Shown here piece after piece: positions 31,287 to 40,700 of a stretch of 64,000 nucleotides of DNA. Each line of letters opens with the position of its first letter. The stretch's first letter is position 1. Source of the DNA: Bryobacteraceae bacterium (lineage in GTDB: Bacteria > Acidobacteriota > Terriglobia > Bryobacterales > Bryobacteraceae); NCBI GenBank assembly GCA_019752335.1, contig JAIEMJ010000031.1, positions 1-64,000 of the forward strand. The letters are read 5' to 3'. The notes beneath the pieces were generated by a model. It ran no database searches. It saw only the letters and a list, made by a program, of their open reading frames with translations, and had not been told where the DNA came from. The position numbers and the translations under genes are program-made.

Positions 31287-32747
31287 CTAGGGGAGAACCA
31301 GATCAAGGACCAGCTTTTCGGACCTCTCCACATGAAGGGTTTGTGGCCTCAATGTCCGGTTCGATAGCCTGGCGGTAACCTGGTAATCGCCAGGGGCGAG
31401 CGAGTCGGCCAAATAGCGGCCTTGGGCGTCGCACGAAGCGCTGGCTGACCAGACGTCCTGTCCGTTGGTGCGGTCAGCCGAGAGGGCCCGAAAATAAACG
31501 AAGGCACCGGGGGCTGGCTGACCGGCGGCGTCGCGCATTTGGCCTGACACTTGAGCCGCGCCGCTGGCGAAGCGGACCTCGACATCCGCGACGGAAGCGT
31601 TTAGCAGGTCGAGACCGCGCCGTGTAATGTCCGTATCGCCCGCCCAAATTGACTCGACATAGGCGCCGGGAATCCGCGAGACGAAGATCGCATAACGGTC
31701 CGGGCTAACGTTGGCCACGGCAATCGTGCCATCAGGCCCAGCTTTGCCCGTCTGCAGGATGCCCAGTCCTTCCAATGGGTTCAGCGACACTTCGGTCTGG
31801 ATGGGGTCTTGCCGTTTCGCTTCCGCCCAGCGTTGACGAACTCGCACCGTGTAGAGCGGGCTAGCGGGGACCACCACATCTTCGAGGTCATGGTCGGTCA
31901 CCGTGACATTGGCGAAGCCCATGACGAATGGTTGGCTTCGTTTGGGAGTTTGGGGCCAGCTCTGGACTTTCAACCGGTAGTTTCCCGCCGGGATCTCCAC
32001 CACAAAACGGCGTTCAGGATCGAGCCTGCTGGTACGCATCCTCATGCTCTGCTCCCTGGGCACGAGATCGGGAACGACAGATTGGCTGCCGTGGGCTAGT
32101 AACTCCCCCAGAAACTGGCCACGGACCTTGAATAGCCTTCGGGATTTCACGACTACCACGAGATCACTGCGATGCTCTCCCTCGCGTAGCGTGATTCTGG
32201 CGGCGCGTTCCCTTCGAGCCTCGCTGGGGTAGTAGGTGGAGGAGGAGTAAGCGGGCTCGTTGGCTTTCGCTTCCAGAAGATAGTCGTTAGCCGAGAGACC
32301 CCTCAGGGTGAATTCGCCACCTTTGGTCATCACGAAGCCAAGGGCCGCGGGACGTTCGGCGCCCTGAAGCGACACGCTGGCTTCAACGGGTTTGCCATTC
32401 TCATCCACCACTCGGCCGGAGAGCACCGCTTCAGGAGCCAGACGAATGATGATGTCGCGTGCACGTTCGCCATTCGACAGGCGCACCGAAGGTCCGGTGA
32501 AAATGTCCATTTTGGCAAAGCCCGGTCGCGTAGCGCCCAACCGGTATTCGCCAGCGGAGAGGCCGACGAAATCGAACCGGCCGGCCGCATCAGAGGTGGC
32601 GGTGGCTTGGTTTACATTCAGAACCACTTCGACTCCTGGCAGGGGTTCTCCCGTGCGGGAATCTAATACCGCGCCACCGAGTGAACCAGCGGGCGCAGGA
32701 GCCTGGGCCACGAGCGTGGCCAAGAAGAAAGCGGCGAAGCTCTCCAT
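31287..32747 (-). CDS. Exported protein with carboxypeptidase-regulatory-like Ig domains
   Basis: From the ATG at 32747 (GTG 32753 is possible) the protein has 486 residues with a short signal (MESFAAFFLATLVAQAPAPA). It consists of repeated carboxypeptidase D regulatory-like beta-sandwich domains: GSLGGAVLDSRTGEPLPGVE at about 20-40, VLSGRVVDENGKPVEASVSL at about 110-130, and VSGQMRDAAGQPAPGAFVYF near residue 400, each with a DAxGRF or GEFTLRGL element. Such domains are structural or adhesive and are not known to be catalytic. It follows the ABC ATPase gene on the same strand by 119 bp and may or may not belong to that operon. Confidence 0.78.
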   Translation of the reverse strand: MESFAAFFLATLVAQAPAPAGSLGGAVLDSRTGEPLPGVEVVLNVNQATATSDAAGRFDFVGLSAGEYRLGATRPGFAKMDIFTGPSVRLSNGERARDIIIRLAPEAVLSGRVVDENGKPVEASVSLQGAERPAALGFVMTKGGEFTLRGLSANDYLLEAKANEPAYSSSTYYPSEARRERAARITLREGEHRSDLVVVVKSRRLFKVRGQFLGELLAHGSQSVVPDLVPREQSMRMRTSRLDPERRFVVEIPAGNYRLKVQSWPQTPKRSQPFVMGFANVTVTDHDLEDVVVPASPLYTVRVRQRWAEAKRQDPIQTEVSLNPLEGLGILQTGKAGPDGTIAVANVSPDRYAIFVSRIPGAYVESIWAGDTDITRRGLDLLNASVADVEVRFASGAAQVSGQMRDAAGQPAPGAFVYFRALSADRTNGQDVWSASASCDAQGRYLADSLAPGDYQVTARLSNRTLRPQTLHVERSEKLVLDLVLP

Positions 32748-32866
32748 CAGCACAGTCTATCGCAGTCAGCCCGGACCGTACGCCAAGACTAACCCGCGAT
32801 ACTCCGCGCGCCTCGTCCAAGCCATAAGAGCTGCCGCTTCGGCTTTCGCCTGCCGCAGCCGGGCGA

Positions 32867-33571
<705 letters not shown>

Positions 33572-33584
33572 GTGTTCTCTTTTC

Positions 33585-34802
33585 CTAATTCAATCTGATC
33601 CGCTGATGCGCATCCCAGTTCGACATGTCAGACAAGATCACCTTGTCGCCCACCGCCAAACCCTTCACAATCTCAATCTGATTCACCGAACTGCGGCCGA
33701 ACTGCACCTGCACCCGGTTGGCTTCCTTGCCGTCGGGCGTCATCTTGAAGAGCCCCACGGTGGAATTCTGCTGCCCGAAGACCGGACGGCCTACATACAA
33801 TACGTCTGAAAGCTTTTCGAGTTCGATCGTTCCGTCGACACTCAGGTCCGGGCGCGCGCCGGGCGGCAAGGTGCCCTCAATGCGCACGTCCACCGTCACG
33901 GTGCCGTTCACCACGGCCGGATCAATCCGCATCACGCTCCCGTTGACGATGCCGTTGCGCGTGTCGATCTGCGCGGGTTGGCCGATCAGAATATCCTTCG
34001 CCTGCGTCTCGGCGATCTTGAGCTCGGCCTTCAGCTTCCAGGGCTGTACCACCTTGGCCAGAATCGTCCCCGCAGCTACCTTCTGTCCGATCTCCACCGA
34101 CACGGTCTGCAACACGCCCACGGTGCCCGCGCGGACCTTGAGCTGGTCCACCTGTTGCTTCTTCAGGTTGAAGGCGGCGCGGCGCTTTTCGATCTCCACC
34201 TTCTGGCCCTGTAACTGCGCTTCGATCATCTCGCCCATGTTTGCCAGGCGCTGCTGCTCCACTTGATAGCGCTCGCCGAGTTCGTCCGCCGTGGCGCGCG
34301 CGAGCTTGACGGTGATGTCGGCGGAGAGGCCGCTCTTGGCCAATTCGGCTTCACGGTCCGACTTCAGCTTGGCCTGGGTAAACTCGCTCTTCACCTGCGC
34401 GGCCTTGGCCTTCTGCTCCAGGCGCTGGCTTTCCAGGCGCACTTTCAGGTCCGTGTAGGTCGCCTCGCCGGACTTCAGTTGCCACTCGGCGTCCACCATG
34501 GAGAGCTGCAGCTCGGGGTTGGTGAGTTCCAACAGGACGGTGTCCGGGGTCACCTTCACGCCGGGCAGGAAGTGCCGCTTCTCGACGCGCCCCTCGGAGA
34601 TGGCCGGCACCTGCAGGACCTCCTCCGGCACCAGCGTGCCGAGTCCGCGGACCTGGCGCAGCATGGGTCCGCGCTTCACGGTATCTGGCCAAAGCGTGGC
34701 CGCTTCCACCGTCGGCGCGGCGGGCTTGAGGTTGCCGAGAACGTAACTCATCGAGCCCACGACGCCCAAGGCGACGACGCCCAGGATGGTGCGCTTGATC
34801 AT
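33585..34802 (-). CDS. HlyD/MacA-like periplasmic adaptor protein
   Basis: From the ATG at 34802 the adaptor has 405 residues. It shows an N-terminal membrane anchor (MIKRTILGVVALGVVGSMSY), a first lipoyl half (QVRGLGTLVPEEVLQVPA), a long alpha-helical hairpin (about 105-215, Lys/Glu/Ala/Gln-rich), a second lipoyl half (VEIGQKVAAGTILAKVVQPW) and beta-barrel and membrane-proximal domains. Such adaptors link an ABC (MacB) or RND pump to an outer-membrane channel. I prefer 34802 over the ATG at 34838 because a sigma-54 promoter places the transcript start near 34845 and AAGGAA precedes 34802. It heads the operon with the ABC ATPase. Confidence 0.88.
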   Translation of the reverse strand: MIKRTILGVVALGVVGSMSYVLGNLKPAAPTVEAATLWPDTVKRGPMLRQVRGLGTLVPEEVLQVPAISEGRVEKRHFLPGVKVTPDTVLLELTNPELQLSMVDAEWQLKSGEATYTDLKVRLESQRLEQKAKAAQVKSEFTQAKLKSDREAELAKSGLSADITVKLARATADELGERYQVEQQRLANMGEMIEAQLQGQKVEIEKRRAAFNLKKQQVDQLKVRAGTVGVLQTVSVEIGQKVAAGTILAKVVQPWKLKAELKIAETQAKDILIGQPAQIDTRNGIVNGSVMRIDPAVVNGTVTVDVRIEGTLPPGARPDLSVDGTIELEKLSDVLYVGRPVFGQQNSTVGLFKMTPDGKEANRVQVQFGRSSVNQIEIVKGLAVGDKVILSDMSNWDAHQRIRLN

Positions 34803-34853
34803 CTTCTGTTTCGCAATTCCTTCGCGCGGTTTGTCCATGTGGCTCTGGCCAAG

Positions 34854-34869
34854 TGCAACTGCCGTGCCA
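34854..34869 (-). promoter_or_regulatory. Sigma-54 (-24/-12) promoter
   Basis: On the minus strand TGGCACG (34869-34863), four bases, TTGCA (34858-34854): an exact match to the sigma-54 consensus TGGCACG-N4-TTGC(A/T), with GG and GC at the invariant positions. The predicted start is near 34845, ahead of the adaptor gene. Dependence on an enhancer-binding protein follows from the promoter class. Confidence 0.75.
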
Positions 34870-34920
34870 GATCAGACGTTGAACCGAATCAATTGGTTAG
34901 GAAAGAGAATCGCAGTCGCA

Positions 34921-34941
34921 AGTGTCCGCTATTGGGACACT
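34921..34941. promoter_or_regulatory. Dyad, candidate enhancer-binding-protein site
   Basis: AGTGTCC (34921-34927) and GGACACT (34935-34941) form a perfect 7-bp dyad with a 7-nt spacer. It is centred about 87 bp upstream of the predicted sigma-54 start, the usual distance for an activator site. It also lies 31 bp upstream of the nitroreductase ATG and could serve both genes. Confidence 0.55.
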
Positions 34942-34972
34942 CCTGTACGGAATCAACCGCGATAATGGGGAG

Positions 34973-35617
34973 ATGGCTTTCGTCCCCTTGCCTTTCGTCC
35001 GTCCTTCGCCCGAAGTCCAACTCGCCGAAGCGCGCCAATTCGCGGCCCGGCTGGCCACTCGCCGCACTGTCCGCCACTTCTCGCCGGACCCCGTGCCGGA
35101 CGAAGTCCTTGACCTGGCCATCGCGGCGGCAGCCTCAGCGCCATCGGGCGCCCATCAGCAACCCTGGACCTTTGTTCTCGTGACCGATCCGGCGGTAAAG
35201 AGCCAGATCCGCGCGGCGGCCGAGCAGGAGGAGCGCGAGAACTACGAGCGGCGCTTCCCGGACGAGTGGCTCCAAGCGCTGGCGCCCTTCGGGACGGACT
35301 GGCACAAGGAATTCCTCGACCAGGCGCCCGCCTTGATCGTCGTCTTCGCGCAGCAGTACGGCGAAAACAAGCGCAAGCACTATTACGTGCAGGAGTCCGT
35401 CGGCATTGCGTGTGGGTTTCTCCTGGCGGCTCTGCACTGGTCCGGCCTCGCGACGCTTACCCACACGCCGTCCCCGATGGGCTTCCTGCGGGAGATTCTG
35501 GGTCGCCCGGAGAACGAGCGCCCGTTCCTGCTGATCCCGGTCGGCTACCCGGCTGAGGGTTGCGAGGTTCCAGACTTGCGCCGGAAGTCGTTGGACGAGG
35601 TCCGCGTGCGGCGTTGA
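34973..35617 (+). CDS. Nitroreductase-family protein (iodotyrosine-deiodinase-like)
   Basis: The ATG at 34973 gives 214 residues starting MAFVPLPFVRPSPEVQLAEA. The FMN-binding features are clear: RRTVRHFSPDPVP, SAPSGAHQQPWTFVLV, HYYVQESVGIACGFLLAALH and THTPSPMGFLREILGRP. This combination is characteristic of the IYD/BluB-side branch of the nitroreductase superfamily, whose bacterial members reductively dehalogenate or reduce aromatic compounds with NADPH or ferredoxin. The start is supported by GATAAT six nt upstream, a leaderless arrangement. It is divergent from the export operon and shares its 5' region, including the dyad. Confidence 0.87.
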   Translation: MAFVPLPFVRPSPEVQLAEARQFAARLATRRTVRHFSPDPVPDEVLDLAIAAAASAPSGAHQQPWTFVLVTDPAVKSQIRAAAEQEERENYERRFPDEWLQALAPFGTDWHKEFLDQAPALIVVFAQQYGENKRKHYYVQESVGIACGFLLAALHWSGLATLTHTPSPMGFLREILGRPENERPFLLIPVGYPAEGCEVPDLRRKSLDEVRVRR

Positions 35618-35733
35618 CCGACGGTTGTGCGTTCTCCACTGTACTTGGGCAAGGGTATACCCGCCGATTTACCCCGTTTCCAAAGCCTTCGGAAAAATGA
35701 GCAACCGGCGAGAAAGTCGCGGAATACGAGAAC

Positions 35734-37560
35734 TCAATAGGGCGCGATACTGAACCCACGAGCCTGCTGGCCTCCGGCTTTGGGACGCAAGGGTTCACTC
35801 GAAAACGCTACGCCCGCCGTTCCATCATTCCGGCCGATCATTACCGGGCGCTCCCAGTGCGGCGGCACCTGGACGGTCCGTGTCTGACGGCCACCTTGGT
35901 CGAACGTGAGGACCTGCCCATCGAGCCATACTTCGAGCGCTTCGCCGTGGGCTGCCACTTCCACGCCGTGGAATACGCCGGAATCGAACGCCGCCTGGGG
36001 AGGGGAGAAAGCTACGGTGTGCATCGGATTCAGGCACTTTATGGTCACCTTGCCATTCGAGTGCAGTTGCACCCAGTACCCGGCGCTGGCGCCCCCGATG
36101 ATGCCGTCGCCCGGCGCGGCAGCGCGGCTTCGGAAGTAGGGTCCGGCTTGCACGACGTCGCCGGCGGGCGACTTAGGCACCAGCAGTTCTACGCGGATGC
36201 GTACGTCTTGGCCGACGTCCGAGCCGCGAAGCCCAGCTACCGGGCAGTCCGGGCTTTGCGCGACTAACTGAATCCCACCGTAGTCGAGACCTGTGTGAAT
36301 CAACTGCCCGTCTCGCAGGCTCGAGTGGGGTGCCTTCTCGAAGATCGGGCTAAAGAAATACTGTTGGCTCGGCGTAGCGATATCCGTCAGACCAGCCAAG
36401 CAACGATGCAGCGCGGAGATCTCAGCCCCGCGGAGCGCGCGCCGCCAGATGCGCACATCGTCCACCGCGCCGCGGAATCCTCCGCGAATCTGGTTCACCA
36501 GACTGCCAATCGACCACGGAGTCTCCGCCGTCCCGGCCGGACGAGCGGCGCTCCGGCGCATCGTTGCCTCCGCCTGGAGTAAGCCGTCCACGTAGAGTAA
36601 ACCTCGGCCGTCAGCCAGCGTTCCCACCAGATGATGCCACTGCCCATCAAGGATGCTCCGGGTCGCCACCGCCAGGCTGCGATCACTGCCGATCCCGGCG
36701 TAGCCACGATTCGCGAATGCGGGCCGCCCATCGGGCAACAGCATCAGGCGCGGGGCGTCGAAGGAATTCGGGCCGGGATGCTCGCCGAAGTGCAGCACAT
36801 CCGTAATGTCTCCATTCGTCGCGTCTGTCTTCACCCATGCCGCCAGGGTTCGCGGCGCGTCCTGGCGGGGAAGAATTCGCGCGCGATCCATTCCCCCCAG
36901 GCGTTGACCAGTACCGTCAAACCGCAGCGCCCCGCCCCGGACGCCAGCCTCCCAGAACCCGCCGCTCCGTGACCCAGTCAGGCCGTTCCCCGAGCTATCT
37001 ACAACCCTCTCTCCTCGCCCTTCGTCAAGCTTCCACCAGCCTGCCTCAGGAAAGTCATCGGCGAGCGGCGCTGGCCGAGGCACGAGAATCGCGGCGGCCC
37101 CGAGACCGATCATCGCCACGGCCGTGGCCACCGCGGCGATACGCCAGCGGAACGCCTTGGCCGGACTGGCGGTGGCCGCTCGCGGCGGCAACTCCTCCAA
37201 GGGCCCCACGAAGCGGTATCCCAGCCGCGGGGCAGTTCGGATGAAGCGAGGCTCCTTAGCATCGTCGCCCAGCGCTTTGCGAATCTCCTGAATACAGCCG
37301 GCCAGCGTCGCGTCCACCACCGCCGTTCCTGGCCAGGCACGTTCGAAAATCTCCTCCTTGCTGACAATGCGGTGGCGTTGATCGATCAGGAACAGGAGAA
37401 GGGTAAGCGCCTTGGCGCGCAGTTCCACGGGTTGCCCGCCTCGCGAAACCGACGGCACCCCGGGGTCGATCTCGAGATCCAGGCACCGGTAGGGCGCTTG
37501 GCGCGGTTCCGAAACTGCATCCGTGGCTTGGCGCATAACTACTTGGACCGCCTCGCTCAT
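35734..37560 (-). CDS. Membrane winged-helix regulator with LamG-like sensor region
   Basis: The 608-residue protein begins with an OmpR/PhoB-type winged helix (about 25-118, ending RFIRTAPRLGYRFVGPLEEL), a membrane helix (about 137-160) and then no receiver but a large extracytoplasmic part. Residues about 175-370 are a LamG/concanavalin-like domain (GWWKLDEGRGERVVDSSGNG, LDGQWHHLVGTLADGRGLLY, GAVDDVRIWRRALRGAEI). Residues about 410-608 are a second beta-rich domain (GYWVQLHSNGKVTIKCLNP). LamG domains bind glycans or proteins, so this could be a one-component sensor of extracellular polymers. It is divergent from the 1885-residue surface protein and tandem 11-mers lie between them. The ligand is unknown. 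Confidence 0.82.
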   Translation of the reverse strand: MSEAVQVVMRQATDAVSEPRQAPYRCLDLEIDPGVPSVSRGGQPVELRAKALTLLLFLIDQRHRIVSKEEIFERAWPGTAVVDATLAGCIQEIRKALGDDAKEPRFIRTAPRLGYRFVGPLEELPPRAATASPAKAFRWRIAAVATAVAMIGLGAAAILVPRPAPLADDFPEAGWWKLDEGRGERVVDSSGNGLTGSRSGGFWEAGVRGGALRFDGTGQRLGGMDRARILPRQDAPRTLAAWVKTDATNGDITDVLHFGEHPGPNSFDAPRLMLLPDGRPAFANRGYAGIGSDRSLAVATRSILDGQWHHLVGTLADGRGLLYVDGLLQAEATMRRSAARPAGTAETPWSIGSLVNQIRGGFRGAVDDVRIWRRALRGAEISALHRCLAGLTDIATPSQQYFFSPIFEKAPHSSLRDGQLIHTGLDYGGIQLVAQSPDCPVAGLRGSDVGQDVRIRVELLVPKSPAGDVVQAGPYFRSRAAAPGDGIIGGASAGYWVQLHSNGKVTIKCLNPMHTVAFSPPQAAFDSGVFHGVEVAAHGEALEVWLDGQVLTFDQGGRQTRTVQVPPHWERPVMIGRNDGTAGVAFSSEPLRPKAGGQQARGFSIAPY

Positions 37561-37644
37561 TCGCCGAAGTCTGAGGAAAATCCCGACGCTTCGAGGCGTC
37601 TGCCGTCATTGTAACCGCTCCGAGGACAAACGGCCGCAATTTTC

Positions 37645-37666
37645 GCGGGAAAATCTCGGGGAAATC
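37645..37666. promoter_or_regulatory. Two contiguous 11-bp direct repeats
   Basis: GGGAAAATCTC (37645-37655) is followed at once by GGGGAAATCTT (37656-37666), 9 of 11 identical. OmpR/PhoB-type winged helices bind tandem 11-bp repeats, and one such protein is encoded divergently. The site lies 27 bp upstream of the TAGACT -10 of the surface-protein gene. Confidence 0.5.
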
Positions 37667-37704
37667 TTATGTCGAACCCGTTCACCTTCCCCTAGACTCG
37701 GCAC

Positions 37705-40700
37705 ATGCTCCAGTTTTCGCGCGTTGGATGCTTCGTCCGTCTGCTGCTTGTGCTGCTCATGGGAGGGTGTCTGCTTCAGGCGCAGGCGATCCGCACGGGA
37801 TTCCCGGCCGCCGGCACGCAACCTCGCTCTGACGACACCTTTAGCGGTCCGATTCCCATCGGCTTCGCCGTCAATTTCTTCGGCAGTACCTACAGCAACC
37901 TGTACGTCGGCACAAATGGCTACGTCACGTTCGACCGCGGCCAGACGGGCTACAACCCCGAGAACCTAATCAACTACCAGCAGAAGATCATCGCGCCCTT
38001 CTACGGCGACATCGATACGCGCAGCCCGCAATCCGGTCAGATCACCTGGGGATCGGGAACCATCAACGGACGGCCCGCTTTCGTCGTTACCTGGAACAAC
38101 GCTGGTTACTACAACACCCGGGCGGACAAGACGAACATCGTTCAACTGGTGATTCTCAGCCGGAGTGACCGGGCCACCGGCGACTTCGATTTCGAATTCA
38201 ACTATGGCCAGATCCTGTGGGAAGCCGGAGACGCGAATGGCGGCCAGAACGGCCTATGCGGGCCCAGCTGTAAGGCGCCCACCGTAGGATATTCCAATGG
38301 CTTGGCCGGCACAGCGAACCGCTCATTCGAGCAGCGCGGTTCGCACGTAGCCGGCGCGTTCCTCGACAGCAACACCAGCACCGGTCTGCGCTATCAGCAG
38401 TCGGGCGGTAGCGGAGTCAACGGCCGGCTGCTCTTCACGGTCAGCAACGGCGCCGTTTCCGGGGGGTCCGGCTCCGGCGGCGGGACGGGTTCTGGCGCTG
38501 GCTTCTGCTCCACTACCGGCGGCTCACCCGCCGGTGGCGTCAGTTTGATCGACGGACCGGTCTGCGCGACGCTTCCGTCCACCACGGCCTCCTGCCCCCT
38601 CGCCCGGCCTGGCTCCGTCACCAGCTTCGGAACGACGGATCCGTTGGCGATGATCTGGTTCGGCCTCGGTGGCCTGACGCCGCAGTCCACCGTCCGCGCA
38701 AGATTCTCTTTCAACGGCGTCGAACAGCCCGCATTAGACTACGGACCCTTCGGATCGTTCCAGTCCAACACCACCTATTCGCTGTGCCCCAGCTTCGTCC
38801 CCAATGCGAGCAGTGCCGGAAACTGGACGCTCACCGTCTACGTGAACAACTCCCCCATTCCCTTTGTCACCGTGACCTTCACCGTTACCCCCGGCGCAGG
38901 AAGTGGCGCTGGCGGGAGCACCGGCGCCGTTCCGAGCAACAGCACCAGTTTCGGCCCTACTTGCGCGGGTGCCTTTCCCGGCACCTGGAATACGTCCAAC
39001 CTCGGCATCATGGGGATCGATCCCGTGCGAACTGACGGGTTGCTCATCGGCCGCAATAGCCAGTTCCTGTTCGGAAACGGCTTCGTCATCGGGCGAGTGC
39101 TTACCGCCCTCACCACGAACGAAGGCTCCTTCCGCTGGCTGATGGCGCCAAGCGGGGCTTCGATGGTTGGCCTGCCCAATGCATTCTTTGGTCCTGGTTC
39201 GGCGTCGAAGGCCGTCTCGCAGCCGGTGGTCGCCTGCCTGGGCACCAGTACCGCGGCGCTCTGGGTGGGGCAGTGGGATACTGTGCCGTTCGGCACCATT
39301 CGCGCGCGCATGAACCTCAGCGGCAGCGTGACCTTCACGGTCCCGCAGAGTTGCGACTTTCCGGGCGGCACCTTTACCGGAACCGCGTCGGGTCTGGGAC
39401 TCTCCGGCACGTTTTCCGGGCCTTCATCCTCCGGCACGTTCTCGCTGTCATTCCCTACGAGCGATATCGGAAACTTCAGCGGCACTTATTCCGTCGGGAG
39501 CAGCGGTCCCCAATCCTGGACCGGTAAGAATCGCAGTAACGGCCTGGTGAGTGACTTCGTCAGCGACCGTGGCTTCAACGGCCGCTGGTACACGCCCTAT
39601 GGGCTGCTCACTCTGAAAGTGGCCGGCAGCGCCGTCACCGGGACCTACCCCAACGGCGGTACCCTGACCGGCGTGGTCTCCTCCGGCAACCTCGGCGCGC
39701 CGGATTTCGGGGGCGGCGTCACCCTGGTGGGCTCTTACTCCGATCTGTCGAGCTCGGGCTCGATCTCCCTCAAGATCAACGCCATCAATGCCCCGCAGAA
39801 CGACCCGTTCCCGCAGACACTCGGGGCCACTTTCTATGGCTCCTCCACCAACAGCAGTGGCTTCACTGCGCCATGGATTGGCGCGCGGGCCGGCGACTGG
39901 TCCGGAACCTGGAGCACCCAGTTAGGCACCATGACCGGATCGCAGCGCGGCGACGGCAAGTGGGTCCTCCGGGTCGCGGGCTACACGTTTGTCGGCACGG
40001 CCACCTCCCATCCGGCCGGAGGCAACGCTCTCTCCGGCCAGTTCATCGGGCCCTTGGGCGGTGGCGGTTTCTTGTTCCTCATGAACCCGGATGGAGTCAG
40101 CTTTTCGGGATCTGTCGCCGCGTGGAGCCATATCGGACTCTACGGCACACTTCAAGCGACCCATGTCAGCGACACCATCGGACCTTTAGATCTTTGCAGC
40201 ACGATCCGGCCCGTAACCACCATCACCACCGTTCCCGCCGGGCTGCAGGTGCGCGTTGATCAGGACTCGCTCACTGCCCCGGTGACGCGCTCCTGGCCAG
40301 CCAACGAAGGACATGGCTTCAGCACCCCATCCCCACAAACGCTGAACAACGTCCAGTACGACTTTAGCCTGTGGAATTACACCTTGAATGCGGGCGGCGG
40401 CATCCTCGCGCCTCCCTCCAGCACCACCTACACCGCCGTTTTTAAGGCCGGCGCCAACGGGGCTGGTCCCGGCGGCTTCGGCGGCGCCTGGACGTCACCC
40501 AACGGGCCCATCCGCATCGTTCCCACCGGCGGGAATACCGTTGAGGGCCTTTTCCCCGCCGGCGGACCCGGCGGCTATAGCGGCTTCACCTGTACCGTGT
40601 CGGGCAACACTTGCACCGGCTCCGCCTTCACCCCCAACGGCCCTCCCGGCACCATCACGATTACTTCCGCCGGCCCCTCGCTTACCGGGACCATCACTCG

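Noticed and set aside
31097-31378. 93-codon plus-strand frame
   Set aside because: Starts at the repeat border without a ribosome binding site, overlaps the Ig-domain gene and has unusual Trp/Cys/Met content.
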